The position numbers were made by a program, and so were the translations under genes. The notes beneath the pieces are model-generated. The model did not search any database and was not told the DNA's origin. It was given only the letters and a program-made list of their open reading frames with translations. DNA of 45,905 nucleotides, taken from positions 1-45,905 of the forward strand of contig CALCEA010000014.1 in assembly GCA_937900675.1 (NCBI GenBank). Reading direction: 5' to 3'. This document shows positions 24,765 to 33,061 of the stretch, one piece after another. Source of the stretch: an uncultured Chitinophagaceae bacterium. GTDB taxonomy: Bacteria; Bacteroidota; Bacteroidia; Chitinophagales; Chitinophagaceae. How positions within the stretch are numbered: position 1 is the first letter of the stretch; each line of letters opens with the position of its first letter.

Positions 24765-27458
24765 TTATAATAGTGATTTTACCACTTCAATCACCTTATC
24801 TAATTGGCTTGCATCCTGTCCGCCAGCAGTAGCTAAGGTCTTTTGACCACCACCACCACCTTTGATTAATGGGGCAATTTTTTCTTTAATAATGGCAGGA
24901 GCTTGCCAGTTTTTACTATTTACTAAAGACTCGCTTATAGATAAAGCTACATTCGCTTTTCCGTTGGCTTCAGCAGTTAATATCACCACAGCAGTGGTAT
25001 GTAAGCTATTTAATTGTAATGCTAATTTTTTCAAATGATCCGCATTACTTAATTGTAATTGTACTCCTAAGAATTCAATGTCATTAATGGTAGTGAAAGC
25101 AGATTTATATTGTTCAAATAATTCATTTACCAATAAAGCTTCTTGGCTTTCTAATTTCTTTGCTAAATCTTTCTGACTGCTTTGTAATGATTGAATCGTA
25201 TCATTTAATACATCGATACTAGATTGCTCATTCCATTCAGGAGCATTGAAAGCGATATTCAACTTTGCAGCAATCGATGCACAAGCTTCAGTTAATTGAA
25301 CAATTTGTTTATGTAATTTCTCTTTTACTTCTGTAATATGTATAGCTGCCGCTTCACCTACAACAGCTTCTACTCTTCTTACACCTGCTGCTACAGAGGA
25401 TTCTGCTTTTAAAATAAAGTGTCCAATTTCTCCTGTATGTCCCACATGCGTACCACCACACAATTCAATAGAATAGGCTGGGTCCATCACCACTACTCTT
25501 ACTTTATCTCCATATTTCTCTCCAAATAAAGCCATCGCACCTAATGCAATCGCTTCATCTTTGCTCATTTCATTAATTACTACAGGAACATTCTCTTTAA
25601 TTTTATCATTGACTATTTTTTCTACTGAACTTATTTCAGCATCTGACATTTTTGCAAAATGAGAGAAGTCAAAACGCAATTGTTGATCATTCACCAAAGA
25701 TCCTTTTTGTGCAACATGTTTGCCTAAAACATTTCTTAGAGCGGCATGTAATAAGTGTGTAGCAGAGTGATGCTTGGTAGTATTAGCTCTTAAATGTTCA
25801 TTCACTGTTGCAGTAATCTTAGTGCCGATTGTTTTAGGTAAACTATCTGTAAAGTGAATGAATAAATTATTCTCTTTCTTCGTATCTGTTACTTCTAAAA
25901 CTGAACCATCTTCAAATTGAAAACTTCCTTTATCACCTACCTGTCCGCCACTCTCTGCATAAAAAGGAGTAGATGTTAAAACCCATTGGTAAGCTTCTTT
26001 CCCTTTTGCTTTTACATTTCTATATTTAATAATAGATGTTTCTGCACTTGTTTTATTGTATCCAACAAATTGAGTAGGGGCGTCTTCTCCTACCATGATC
26101 CAGTCTCCTGTATCTATGGCAGTAGCTGCGCGGCTTCTATCTTTTTGTTGCTTCATTTCATTATCAAAGCCGTCTTCATCCACCTGTAAGTAATTTTCAC
26201 TAGCAATCAATCTTGTAAGGTCTACTGGGAAACCATAAGTGTCAAATAATTCAAACACTAATTTACCTTCAATAGTTGCACCTTTTTGGTGTGAAGCAAT
26301 GATATCATCCATTCTTTTTAAGCCTTTCTCCAAGGTTCTTAAAAATCCTTCCTCTTCTTCTTTAACAACTTTGCTCACAAAATCTAATTGACTATGTAAT
26401 TCTGGGAATACATGTTCAAATTGTTTTGCTAATGCAGGCATTAACTGATGCAATAATGGTTGCTTGTAATCCAAATAAGAATAATAGTATCGTACAGCTC
26501 TTCTTAATATTCTTCTAATTACATATCCAGCACCAGTATTAGATGGCAATTGTCCATCTGCAATAGTAAATGCAATAGCACGAATATGGTCGGCGATTAC
26601 TCTAAAAGCAACTGCTTCTTTGCTGTCGCTAAAATCATATTTCTTTCCAGTGATTTGTGAAACGATATCAATGGTTCCTGTAAACACATCCGTATCGTAA
26701 TTACTTTTCTTTCCTTGAATAACACGAACCAGTCTCTCAAAGCCCATACCAGTATCTACATGCTTTGCAGGCAATGGTTCTAAGCTTCCATCTTTTTTTC
26801 TATTGTACTGGATAAATACATTGTTCCAAATTTCAATTACTTGAGGATGGTCTTTATTCACTAAATCTCTTCCTGGTATTTGTGCAATTTCTTCCTCTGA
26901 ACGCATGTCTACATGTATTTCACTACATGGTCCACAAGGTCCTGTATCACCCATCTCCCAGAAATTATCTTTCTTTGATCCGTAAATAATTTTGTCTTCT
27001 GGCACCCATTTTCTCCACTCTTCTAAGGCTACGCTAGAGGGTGGTAAATTTTCTGCAGGATCTCCTTCAAATACAGAAACATATAATCTAGCAGGATCTA
27101 ATTTGTATACTTTGGTTAATAATTCCCATGACCATTCAATGGCTTCCGCTTTAAAATAATTTCCAAAACTCCAGTTACCCAACATTTCAAACATAGTATG
27201 ATGATAGGTATCTACGCCCACTTCTTCTAAGTCGTTGTGCTTACCACTTACTCTTAAACATTTTTGTGTATCGGCAATTCTTGGATGACTAGGTTGTTGA
27301 TTGCCTAAGAAGTAATCTTTAAATTGATTCATACCCGCGTTGGTAAACAACAGGGTAGGATCGTTTTTAATTACAATCGGTGCAGAAGGCACAATAGCAT
27401 GTCCTTTGGATGCAAAAAAATCTAAAAACTTTTGTCTAATTTCTGAACTGGTCATCAT
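24765..27458 (-). CDS. alaS: Alanine--tRNA ligase
   Basis: Cytoplasmic class II synthetase that charges tRNA(Ala) and edits Ser and Gly mischarging; 897 residues, slightly longer than the 876 of Escherichia coli. The catalytic core begins with SSEIRQKFLDFFASKGH and includes LLFTNAGMNQFKDYFLG and TGPCGPCSEIHVD. The editing domain carries the zinc motif HHSATH and the later CGGTH. The C-Ala domain has the glycine-rich IKGGGGGQKTLATAGG near the end. Met1 and Met2 are equivalent starts. A TAnnTTTG element is found 63 bases upstream, and the gene diverges from the M23 peptidase gene. Confidence 0.98.
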   Translation of the reverse strand: MMTSSEIRQKFLDFFASKGHAIVPSAPIVIKNDPTLLFTNAGMNQFKDYFLGNQQPSHPRIADTQKCLRVSGKHNDLEEVGVDTYHHTMFEMLGNWSFGNYFKAEAIEWSWELLTKVYKLDPARLYVSVFEGDPAENLPPSSVALEEWRKWVPEDKIIYGSKKDNFWEMGDTGPCGPCSEIHVDMRSEEEIAQIPGRDLVNKDHPQVIEIWNNVFIQYNRKKDGSLEPLPAKHVDTGMGFERLVRVIQGKKSNYDTDVFTGTIDIVSQITGKKYDFSDSKEAVAFRVIADHIRAIAFTIADGQLPSNTGAGYVIRRILRRAVRYYYSYLDYKQPLLHQLMPALAKQFEHVFPELHSQLDFVSKVVKEEEEGFLRTLEKGLKRMDDIIASHQKGATIEGKLVFELFDTYGFPVDLTRLIASENYLQVDEDGFDNEMKQQKDRSRAATAIDTGDWIMVGEDAPTQFVGYNKTSAETSIIKYRNVKAKGKEAYQWVLTSTPFYAESGGQVGDKGSFQFEDGSVLEVTDTKKENNLFIHFTDSLPKTIGTKITATVNEHLRANTTKHHSATHLLHAALRNVLGKHVAQKGSLVNDQQLRFDFSHFAKMSDAEISSVEKIVNDKIKENVPVVINEMSKDEAIALGAMALFGEKYGDKVRVVVMDPAYSIELCGGTHVGHTGEIGHFILKAESSVAAGVRRVEAVVGEAAAIHITEVKEKLHKQIVQLTEACASIAAKLNIAFNAPEWNEQSSIDVLNDTIQSLQSSQKDLAKKLESQEALLVNELFEQYKSAFTTINDIEFLGVQLQLSNADHLKKLALQLNSLHTTAVVILTAEANGKANVALSISESLVNSKNWQAPAIIKEKIAPLIKGGGGGQKTLATAGGQDASQLDKVIEVVKSLL

Positions 27459-27494
27459 GTATTGGAATTTTAAGCTAATTCATCCTTAAAAAGC

Positions 27495-27502
27495 TATATT
27501 TG
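27495..27502 (+). promoter_or_regulatory. Putative -7 promoter element of the M23 peptidase gene
   Basis: TATATTTG matches TAnnTTTG. The start codon is 79 bases downstream, so the transcript would have an untranslated leader of about 70 bases. Confidence 0.4.
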
Positions 27503-27521
27503 TACAGTTTTTTAAGAGCTT

Positions 27522-27529
27522 CAAAGGTA
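27522..27529 (-). promoter_or_regulatory. Putative -7 promoter element of alaS
   Basis: TACCTTTG on the minus strand matches TAnnTTTG, 63 bases upstream of the alaS start. Its transcript and that of the plus-strand element at 27495-27502 would overlap. Confidence 0.42.
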
Positions 27530-27581
27530 AGGAAATAGGCCCTTTTTTAACAGATTTAGCTATATTAATCACGTAATTGAG

Positions 27582-28553
27582 ATGAAGAAAATCAAATATT
27601 TCTTTAATACCCATACACTTCGATTTGAAAAAGTGGAAGTGCCCTTGCGTGTTCGCTTATTACAAACCTTTGGATTTATAGCAGCTTCCATAGTAACAGG
27701 TGTTATTATTGTATTGGTGATGTTCCAATATATCGACTCTCCTAAAGAAAAGTTGTTGCGTCAACAAAATCAATCCTATAGAGAAAGCTATAGCGTTTTG
27801 CAGGAAAGAGTGAAGCAATTAGAGCTTCAAATGAACGAATTAGAGAATAGAGATAATGATGTGTACCGTTCTATTTTTGAGGCCGACCCCATCCCTGATA
27901 GTGCTCGTGTAAAAGAAATGGAAGCCAAGAAAGAAGTACAATTAATTCAGAACCTAAGTAGTGATGAATTATTGGAAAGTATGGTGGGTCAATTGAATAA
28001 TTTAAGTTTAAGGATGGCTTATCAAACAAAATCTTTTACTGAGATTACTGATATGGTGAAGAACAAAGAAAAATTATTGAAAGCCATTCCTGCCATTCAG
28101 CCGGTAAGTAATAAAAATTTAAACAGAGTTGCTTCTGGTTTTGGTTATAGAGTAGATCCATTATATAAAGATTATAGACTACACGCGGGATTAGATTTTG
28201 CAGCTCCTTCTGGTACTCCCATTTATGCAACCGCAGATGGTGTAGTGCAAGCTGCTGGATTTAATACAGATGGATATGGCAATAAAGTGGTGATCAACCA
28301 TGGGTATGGTTACCAAACCTTATATGGTCATATGGTTAGGGTAAAAGCAAGAGCAGGACAAAGAGTTAAGCGTGGTGAAGTGATTGGATATATTGGAAGT
28401 ACAGGAAAGAGCACTGGTCCGCATTGTCACTATGAAGTGATTAAAAGAGGTACCAAAGTAGATCCTGTATATTATTTCTATAACGATTTGACTCCTGCTC
28501 AGTTTGACAGAATCTTAAAAGCTGCTGCAACTAATAAACAAAGCTTAGATTAG
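27582..28553 (+). CDS. Membrane-anchored M23 family metallopeptidase
   Basis: Cell-wall peptidase of 323 residues, probably a peptidoglycan DD- or LD-endopeptidase, with one transmembrane segment (about 28-48), a coiled-coil stretch (about 55-95) and a C-terminal LytM/M23 domain (about 185-300). All zinc ligands are present: His201 and Asp205 in HAGLDFA, and His283 in the HCH motif 281-283 (GPHCHYEV), with YGHM as the additional conserved histidine. The catalytic domain should face the periplasm. Intact ligands argue for an active enzyme rather than an EnvC-type activator. It ends 10 bases from the convergent NTF2-like gene. Confidence 0.93.
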   Translation: MKKIKYFFNTHTLRFEKVEVPLRVRLLQTFGFIAASIVTGVIIVLVMFQYIDSPKEKLLRQQNQSYRESYSVLQERVKQLELQMNELENRDNDVYRSIFEADPIPDSARVKEMEAKKEVQLIQNLSSDELLESMVGQLNNLSLRMAYQTKSFTEITDMVKNKEKLLKAIPAIQPVSNKNLNRVASGFGYRVDPLYKDYRLHAGLDFAAPSGTPIYATADGVVQAAGFNTDGYGNKVVINHGYGYQTLYGHMVRVKARAGQRVKRGEVIGYIGSTGKSTGPHCHYEVIKRGTKVDPVYYFYNDLTPAQFDRILKAAATNKQSLD

Positions 28554-28563
28554 TAGTAATGTA

Positions 28564-28986
28564 TTAGCTGCTATGGTCTGACACTATTTTCCAAACACCA
28601 TTGATTCTTTTGAAAATGAGCGTAAAGTGCCCGCTTGCGTCACCCACTTTTCTTTGCAACATAAACTTACCAATTACAAAAAAGTGATCTTTCTCTATTG
28701 CTTGAACACTTAGTATATCAAAATTTAGCACACCCATATAATCTTTATTGGGGTAGTTTTTTTGATAGTTGCGTAAAGTATTATTGTATCCATAAGTAGG
28801 TCCGTTTTTTCCAATAAATACCAAGCTATCATTTTCCCAATAGCCTTGCATAAATCCAGGTATATCTCCTTTATTCCAGAAACTAATTTGATCCGCTAGC
28901 ATTTTTCTTATGATTTGCTCGTCTTTTGTTTGAGCCATACTAGAGATAGAAATGATGATACCAGTAAGTAGTAATAATTTTTTCAT
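28564..28986 (-). CDS. Exported NTF2-like (SnoaL/DUF4440-type) protein
   Basis: Small exported protein of 140 residues, signal peptide about 1-18 (SISSMAQ). The mature part fits an NTF2-like cone fold of the DUF4440/SnoaL type: DEQIIRKMLADQISFWNKGD at the N-terminus, YWENDSLVFIGKNGPTYGY, and the closing strands HFTLIFKRINGVWKIVSDHSS. Proteins of this class bind small ligands or act as small isomerases or hydrolases; no specific function can be given. It is a single gene, convergent with the M23 peptidase and divergent from the DNA glycosylase. Confidence 0.85.
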   Translation of the reverse strand: MKKLLLLTGIIISISSMAQTKDEQIIRKMLADQISFWNKGDIPGFMQGYWENDSLVFIGKNGPTYGYNNTLRNYQKNYPNKDYMGVLNFDILSVQAIEKDHFFVIGKFMLQRKVGDASGHFTLIFKRINGVWKIVSDHSS

Positions 28987-29037
28987 GTGCTTGTAGTTAG
29001 ACCTACCTAAATTACATAAAAGAACCTAAATTGTGCT

Positions 29038-29643
29038 ATGTCGTATAAACTACATTTAAAAAAAGACAAAGCCCTGGCTGCATTGTTAAATGAGGATACT
29101 CATTCTTTGACCAAAAGAAAGAACACCCCAATTCGTTTGATAGCAAGTATTATTAGTCAACAATTAAGTACACAAGTTGCTAAAATAATTTTTACTAGAT
29201 TCTTGGATTTGTACGGAGGTAAAGAGCCTACTTGTGAAAAAGTGGTATCAACCGATCCGCTGATTTTAAAAGGCATTGGTTTAAGTAATGCGAAAGTGAA
29301 TTATGTGCAGAATGTGGCCAATTTCTTTTTAGAACATAAAATCACAGATGCTCAATTATACAAAATGCCACCAGAGGAAGTAATAGAATTGCTTACTCAA
29401 ATTAAGGGGGTTGGAAGATGGACGGTTGAAATGCTATTGATGTTTAGTTTAGGCCACGAAGATGTATTTGCAGTAGATGATTTAGGTATACAACAAGCTA
29501 TGATTAAATTGTATAAAATTAAATACGAAACCAAAAAAGAGCTTCGCACTAAGATGCTTAAAAAGGCAGCGTCTTGGTCTCCTTATAAAACCTATGCTTG
29601 TTTACACCTTTGGAAATGGAAGGATACGAAAGCCCCTGTTTAA
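29038..29643 (+). CDS. AlkA-type DNA-3-methyladenine glycosylase (HhH-GPD)
   Basis: Base-excision repair enzyme of 201 residues that removes alkylated purines such as 3-methyladenine. The HhH-GPD fold is seen from RLIASIISQQLSTQVAK through the helix-hairpin-helix LLTQIKGVGRWTVEMLLMF (about 119-137). The catalytic aspartate is probably Asp148 in FAVDDLGIQQAM. There is no iron-sulfur cysteine cluster at the C-terminus, unlike EndoIII. It lacks the N-terminal TBP-like domain of Escherichia coli AlkA, so it belongs to the short form. The stop is 1 base from the end of convergent ppc. Confidence 0.92.
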   Translation: MSYKLHLKKDKALAALLNEDTHSLTKRKNTPIRLIASIISQQLSTQVAKIIFTRFLDLYGGKEPTCEKVVSTDPLILKGIGLSNAKVNYVQNVANFFLEHKITDAQLYKMPPEEVIELLTQIKGVGRWTVEMLLMFSLGHEDVFAVDDLGIQQAMIKLYKIKYETKKELRTKMLKKAASWSPYKTYACLHLWKWKDTKAPV

Positions 29644-29644
29644 A

Positions 29645-32209
29645 TTAAGCTGAATTTCTTGCAGCATTGATAATCCCAAACATGGTTCTGGTCAACAGTT
29701 TCTCGTAGGCATTTTTTGATGCTTCACTCAAACCTTCTTCCTGCATTTTTCCCAATGCGTATTGTTGTATTGTCAATAAGGGCAATACGATTCTGTCTCT
29801 TAATAAAATGGAATGCTTTCCAACAGTATCATTTTCCATCAAACTTTTTCCGCCACTTAGTTCTAGATACAATTGTGTTGTGAGTATAAATTCATTTTTA
29901 ATCGTATTCCAGATTGCTGAGAATTGAGGATCCTTGTCTACATATTTGGTAATGGCAAAATTCGACTTCACCATACTCATCATACTATTATCTATGAGTG
30001 TTCTAAAGAAAGCAATATTGTTAAAAAGTGATTGCACTTCTTTCCACATTCCTTTTTCTTTTAATACTTGTAAAGCAGTTCCCACGCCATAAAATCCTGG
30101 AACATTTTGTTTCATTTGACTCCAACTTCCCACAAAAGGTATAGCTCTTAGATCTTCAAATTTTAATGTATTACCGGCGCCTCTTTTAGCAGGTCTACTT
30201 GCTATATTACTTTTACTATAAAAATTCAAAGGACTGAATTTTTGTAAATAAGGCAAGAACAATGGATTTTCTTTAAGTTGCTGGTAACTGGTATAACTGA
30301 TGTTTCCTAATTCTTCTAAAATCAATCTATCCTGCGCAGACATTTGTAATCTAGCATCAGAAAATAACTCATGACTTACACCTGCACTTAATAATTGTTC
30401 TAAATTATATTGTGCAGATTGTATGGTGCCAAATGTAGAAGTAATGGTTTGACCTTGAACTGTTAATTGAATTTCTTGATTTTCAATTTGATTTCCCATG
30501 GATGCATAGAATTGATGGGTTTTGCCACCACCTCTTGAAGGAGGCCCACCTCTACCATCAAAGAAACTTACTACAATATGGTACTTTCTTGAAATGGTAG
30601 TCAATACTTCTTTCGCTTTATAAATTCCCCAATTAGCTTGTAAATAACCCCCATCTTTTGTGCCATCACTGAATCCTAACATGATAGGCTGTTGATTTTT
30701 TCTAGTGGCTAAGTGTGCAGCATAAATTGGATGTTGATATAAAGTATCCATTATTTTTTCAGAAGCCGCTAAATCATCGATGGTTTCAAATAATGGAACA
30801 ATATCAATATTGCTAATTTGTTCATTCATTCCACACAAACGCATTAAAGCAAATAATTCCATCACATTGACTGCAGTCTGGCAGTTGCTTATAATATATC
30901 TATGACAACCTGCTTCTCCATTGAGTGCTTGTACGGTTTGTATTGCGTAAATACTTTCTAGAGTATCTCTTGTAATGGTTTCTTCAAAATTGGTAGGATC
31001 CATCTTGCCTTCTAATGTAGCTAACAGATTGAGTTTTGCAGCTTCATCTAATGCAAGATAGTTGTCTGGTAAAACACCAAGGTCCATTAATACTTTATGA
31101 TGAATTCTACTATCTTGTCTAATATCCAATGAAGCAAAATGTGTTCCAAATATTTTCACTTTATTCAATAAACTCTCTAATTTATTTAAGTATAGTGAAT
31201 GGTCTTCATTGATCAATTTTTGTCTAATGGTTGTAAGACTTCCTATGATTTCTTCACTAGATATTGGACTACTTGCTTCGGGTCTAAATACATTCTCATA
31301 AAGTCTTGTTTCCAGACTATTTAAAATAGTGTCTACTCCCGCAAAAGTTAATTTTCTTTTTAATTTTCTGACATCTCGATAATAGGAAACAATACTACTA
31401 CTTCTTAGTAACTGAGCCACATTAATAGTGGTCGCGGCATTCACAAATGGATTACCATCTCTATCTCCTCCAGGCCAGAAACCCAATTCAATAAAAGGAT
31501 TGGCTGCATCATAATCATTATCAAATACATTCTTAACGATGGCATCATAAATATTGCCAACAGCATTATAGAATACATTTTCTAAATACCACATCAAAGT
31601 TTGTGCTTCGTCTGTTGGAGTAGGTTGCTTCTTGTTAAAGAATGGCGTTAAACCTAGTTGTTGAATATATTGATTAATGGTATGGTAATCGTTCTTGGCA
31701 ATTGCGTCACCCATATCATGTATAATGCCTAATACATTTGCAGGATAAAATTGAGTAGGGTGTGCTGTTAAAACAATTCTAACTTTAAAATCTTTTAGTT
31801 TGTTTTTTAAAGCCTGTGTTTTACCAGAGAAACTAGCTTCTCTAATTAATGCTTTCAAGCTACCCATTCCTTCTATATCATTCACTGAAGTAAAAGCCGC
31901 ATCTTCAATGGCGTCAAATAAAACAACCTGTCTTTCCATGTATTGCACATATTTAAACAAGTGATCTATTTTTTCTTTTTCTGTTTCAACAGCTGTATGT
32001 TGTTTGAAGAAGTAGTCGATAATCTCTATGGGAGATTTTGTTTTTGCATATCCCTCTTCACAGGTTTGCAACATAATTGGAAGTAATGCACCAACATTTG
32101 CTATGCCAGAGTAAGGCAATGCTGCAAACAAACTATTATAGATGATGTATTTGTCAGATACATTTCTTCTAAATTGAACGGAGTAATTATTGTTGGAATT
32201 GGACATCAT
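29645..32209 (-). CDS. ppc: Phosphoenolpyruvate carboxylase
   Basis: Cytoplasmic anaplerotic enzyme making oxaloacetate from PEP and bicarbonate; 854 residues. Signature blocks are present in Bacteroidota-type form: VLTAHPTQFYP with catalytic His150 (TAHPTE in enterobacteria), GGDRDGNPFV, LGFSDGTKDGGYLQANW, FFDGRGGPPSRGGG (HGRGG in others) and RAIPFVGSWSQMKQNVPGFYG. The C-terminus ends NAARNSA in place of the usual RNTG. The departures look lineage-specific rather than inactivating, because the active-site His and Arg residues remain. Met1 and Met2 are alternative starts. Single-gene unit. Confidence 0.95.
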   Translation of the reverse strand: MMSNSNNNYSVQFRRNVSDKYIIYNSLFAALPYSGIANVGALLPIMLQTCEEGYAKTKSPIEIIDYFFKQHTAVETEKEKIDHLFKYVQYMERQVVLFDAIEDAAFTSVNDIEGMGSLKALIREASFSGKTQALKNKLKDFKVRIVLTAHPTQFYPANVLGIIHDMGDAIAKNDYHTINQYIQQLGLTPFFNKKQPTPTDEAQTLMWYLENVFYNAVGNIYDAIVKNVFDNDYDAANPFIELGFWPGGDRDGNPFVNAATTINVAQLLRSSSIVSYYRDVRKLKRKLTFAGVDTILNSLETRLYENVFRPEASSPISSEEIIGSLTTIRQKLINEDHSLYLNKLESLLNKVKIFGTHFASLDIRQDSRIHHKVLMDLGVLPDNYLALDEAAKLNLLATLEGKMDPTNFEETITRDTLESIYAIQTVQALNGEAGCHRYIISNCQTAVNVMELFALMRLCGMNEQISNIDIVPLFETIDDLAASEKIMDTLYQHPIYAAHLATRKNQQPIMLGFSDGTKDGGYLQANWGIYKAKEVLTTISRKYHIVVSFFDGRGGPPSRGGGKTHQFYASMGNQIENQEIQLTVQGQTITSTFGTIQSAQYNLEQLLSAGVSHELFSDARLQMSAQDRLILEELGNISYTSYQQLKENPLFLPYLQKFSPLNFYSKSNIASRPAKRGAGNTLKFEDLRAIPFVGSWSQMKQNVPGFYGVGTALQVLKEKGMWKEVQSLFNNIAFFRTLIDNSMMSMVKSNFAITKYVDKDPQFSAIWNTIKNEFILTTQLYLELSGGKSLMENDTVGKHSILLRDRIVLPLLTIQQYALGKMQEEGLSEASKNAYEKLLTRTMFGIINAARNSA

Positions 32210-32286
32210 CTTGCACTAAAGGTACAAAATAATTACTAGCATCCTCTGAAACCCTTGTCCCTATTGATTCCTAATGAATGTTTGTT

Positions 32287-33045
32287 TTAAATGGTGCTAT
32301 TATTTTTCCATATTGGATGACTAATGTCATGATAAAAAGCAAATTGCCAACCTGCATTATTGCCCTCTTCCCACCAAGTCTGTCTCCATTGCATGGCTTT
32401 CTTCCCATCCATATCATATTTGGCTACAAACCTAGATCTCATTTGTTGTAGTTGCGGGGCTTCATCTCCACCATAAAAGATGGTTTCATCTTGTTCTTTG
32501 ATCCAAGCTACTTGATGAAATTTACTATGACCAGCACTTAGCTGATAATGTATATATTGATCAATCTCTCCTTCATCTTCTTCTAACCAAGTAACCCCAC
32601 TAAATTCTTCGAATAAGGCTATCTGTTCGGGTATATAAGAAGATTTTCCACCTTCCATGGCGAATTCATATTCTCTTCTTTGGATATAATGTTTTGCATA
32701 AGGGAAGCTGATGAACCTTTGTTGACTCATTGGATCTACATAGGTTAATCCACCAGAATGATCTTTGTGCAAATGACTCATGAAAACTTTGGTCACACTA
32801 GAAGGGTCAATGCCAATGGACATGAGGTTTTCGTGTATTTGTAATTTGCCTGATTTATTCATGTACCCCAAGCCAGTATCTAATAATATAATATCCTTCT
32901 CTGTAATCACTACAAAGGGCTGTATTTCTACTAAAATACTTCCTTTAGGTCTTTCCTGTAAATTTTCAATAGCAGTATTGAATGGTACAAATACCTTGGT
33001 TTGATCTATTGTAAAACTACCTTCTGATAAGGGGTGAATATGCAT
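32287..33045 (-). CDS. Metallo-beta-lactamase-fold hydrolase
   Basis: Cytoplasmic predicted zinc hydrolase of 252 residues. The metal motif is SHLHKDHSGG (HxHxDH), preceded by the IILLDTGLGY strand, with later candidate ligands in LSAGHSKFH and YGGDEAPQ. I place the start at ATG 33045, giving MHIHPLSEGSFTIDQ. The upstream in-frame ATG at 33090 lies inside rodA and would add 15 residues unlike the family. A TAnnTTTG motif ends 4 bases before this ATG, as for gatB. It follows rodA by 16 bases, so it may also be the tail of the mre operon. The substrate cannot be assigned. Confidence 0.88.
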   Translation of the reverse strand: MHIHPLSEGSFTIDQTKVFVPFNTAIENLQERPKGSILVEIQPFVVITEKDIILLDTGLGYMNKSGKLQIHENLMSIGIDPSSVTKVFMSHLHKDHSGGLTYVDPMSQQRFISFPYAKHYIQRREYEFAMEGGKSSYIPEQIALFEEFSGVTWLEEDEGEIDQYIHYQLSAGHSKFHQVAWIKEQDETIFYGGDEAPQLQQMRSRFVAKYDMDGKKAMQWRQTWWEEGNNAGWQFAFYHDISHPIWKNNSTI

Positions 33046-33049
33046 GCCG

Positions 33050-33057
33050 CAAAAATA
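33050..33057 (-). promoter_or_regulatory. Putative -7 promoter element of the metallo-hydrolase gene
   Basis: TATTTTTG on the minus strand matches TAnnTTTG and is followed by four bases (CGGC) and then the ATG, the same 4-base spacing as at gatB. It could give an independent leaderless transcript just after rodA. Confidence 0.35.
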
Positions 33058-33061
33058 AGCA

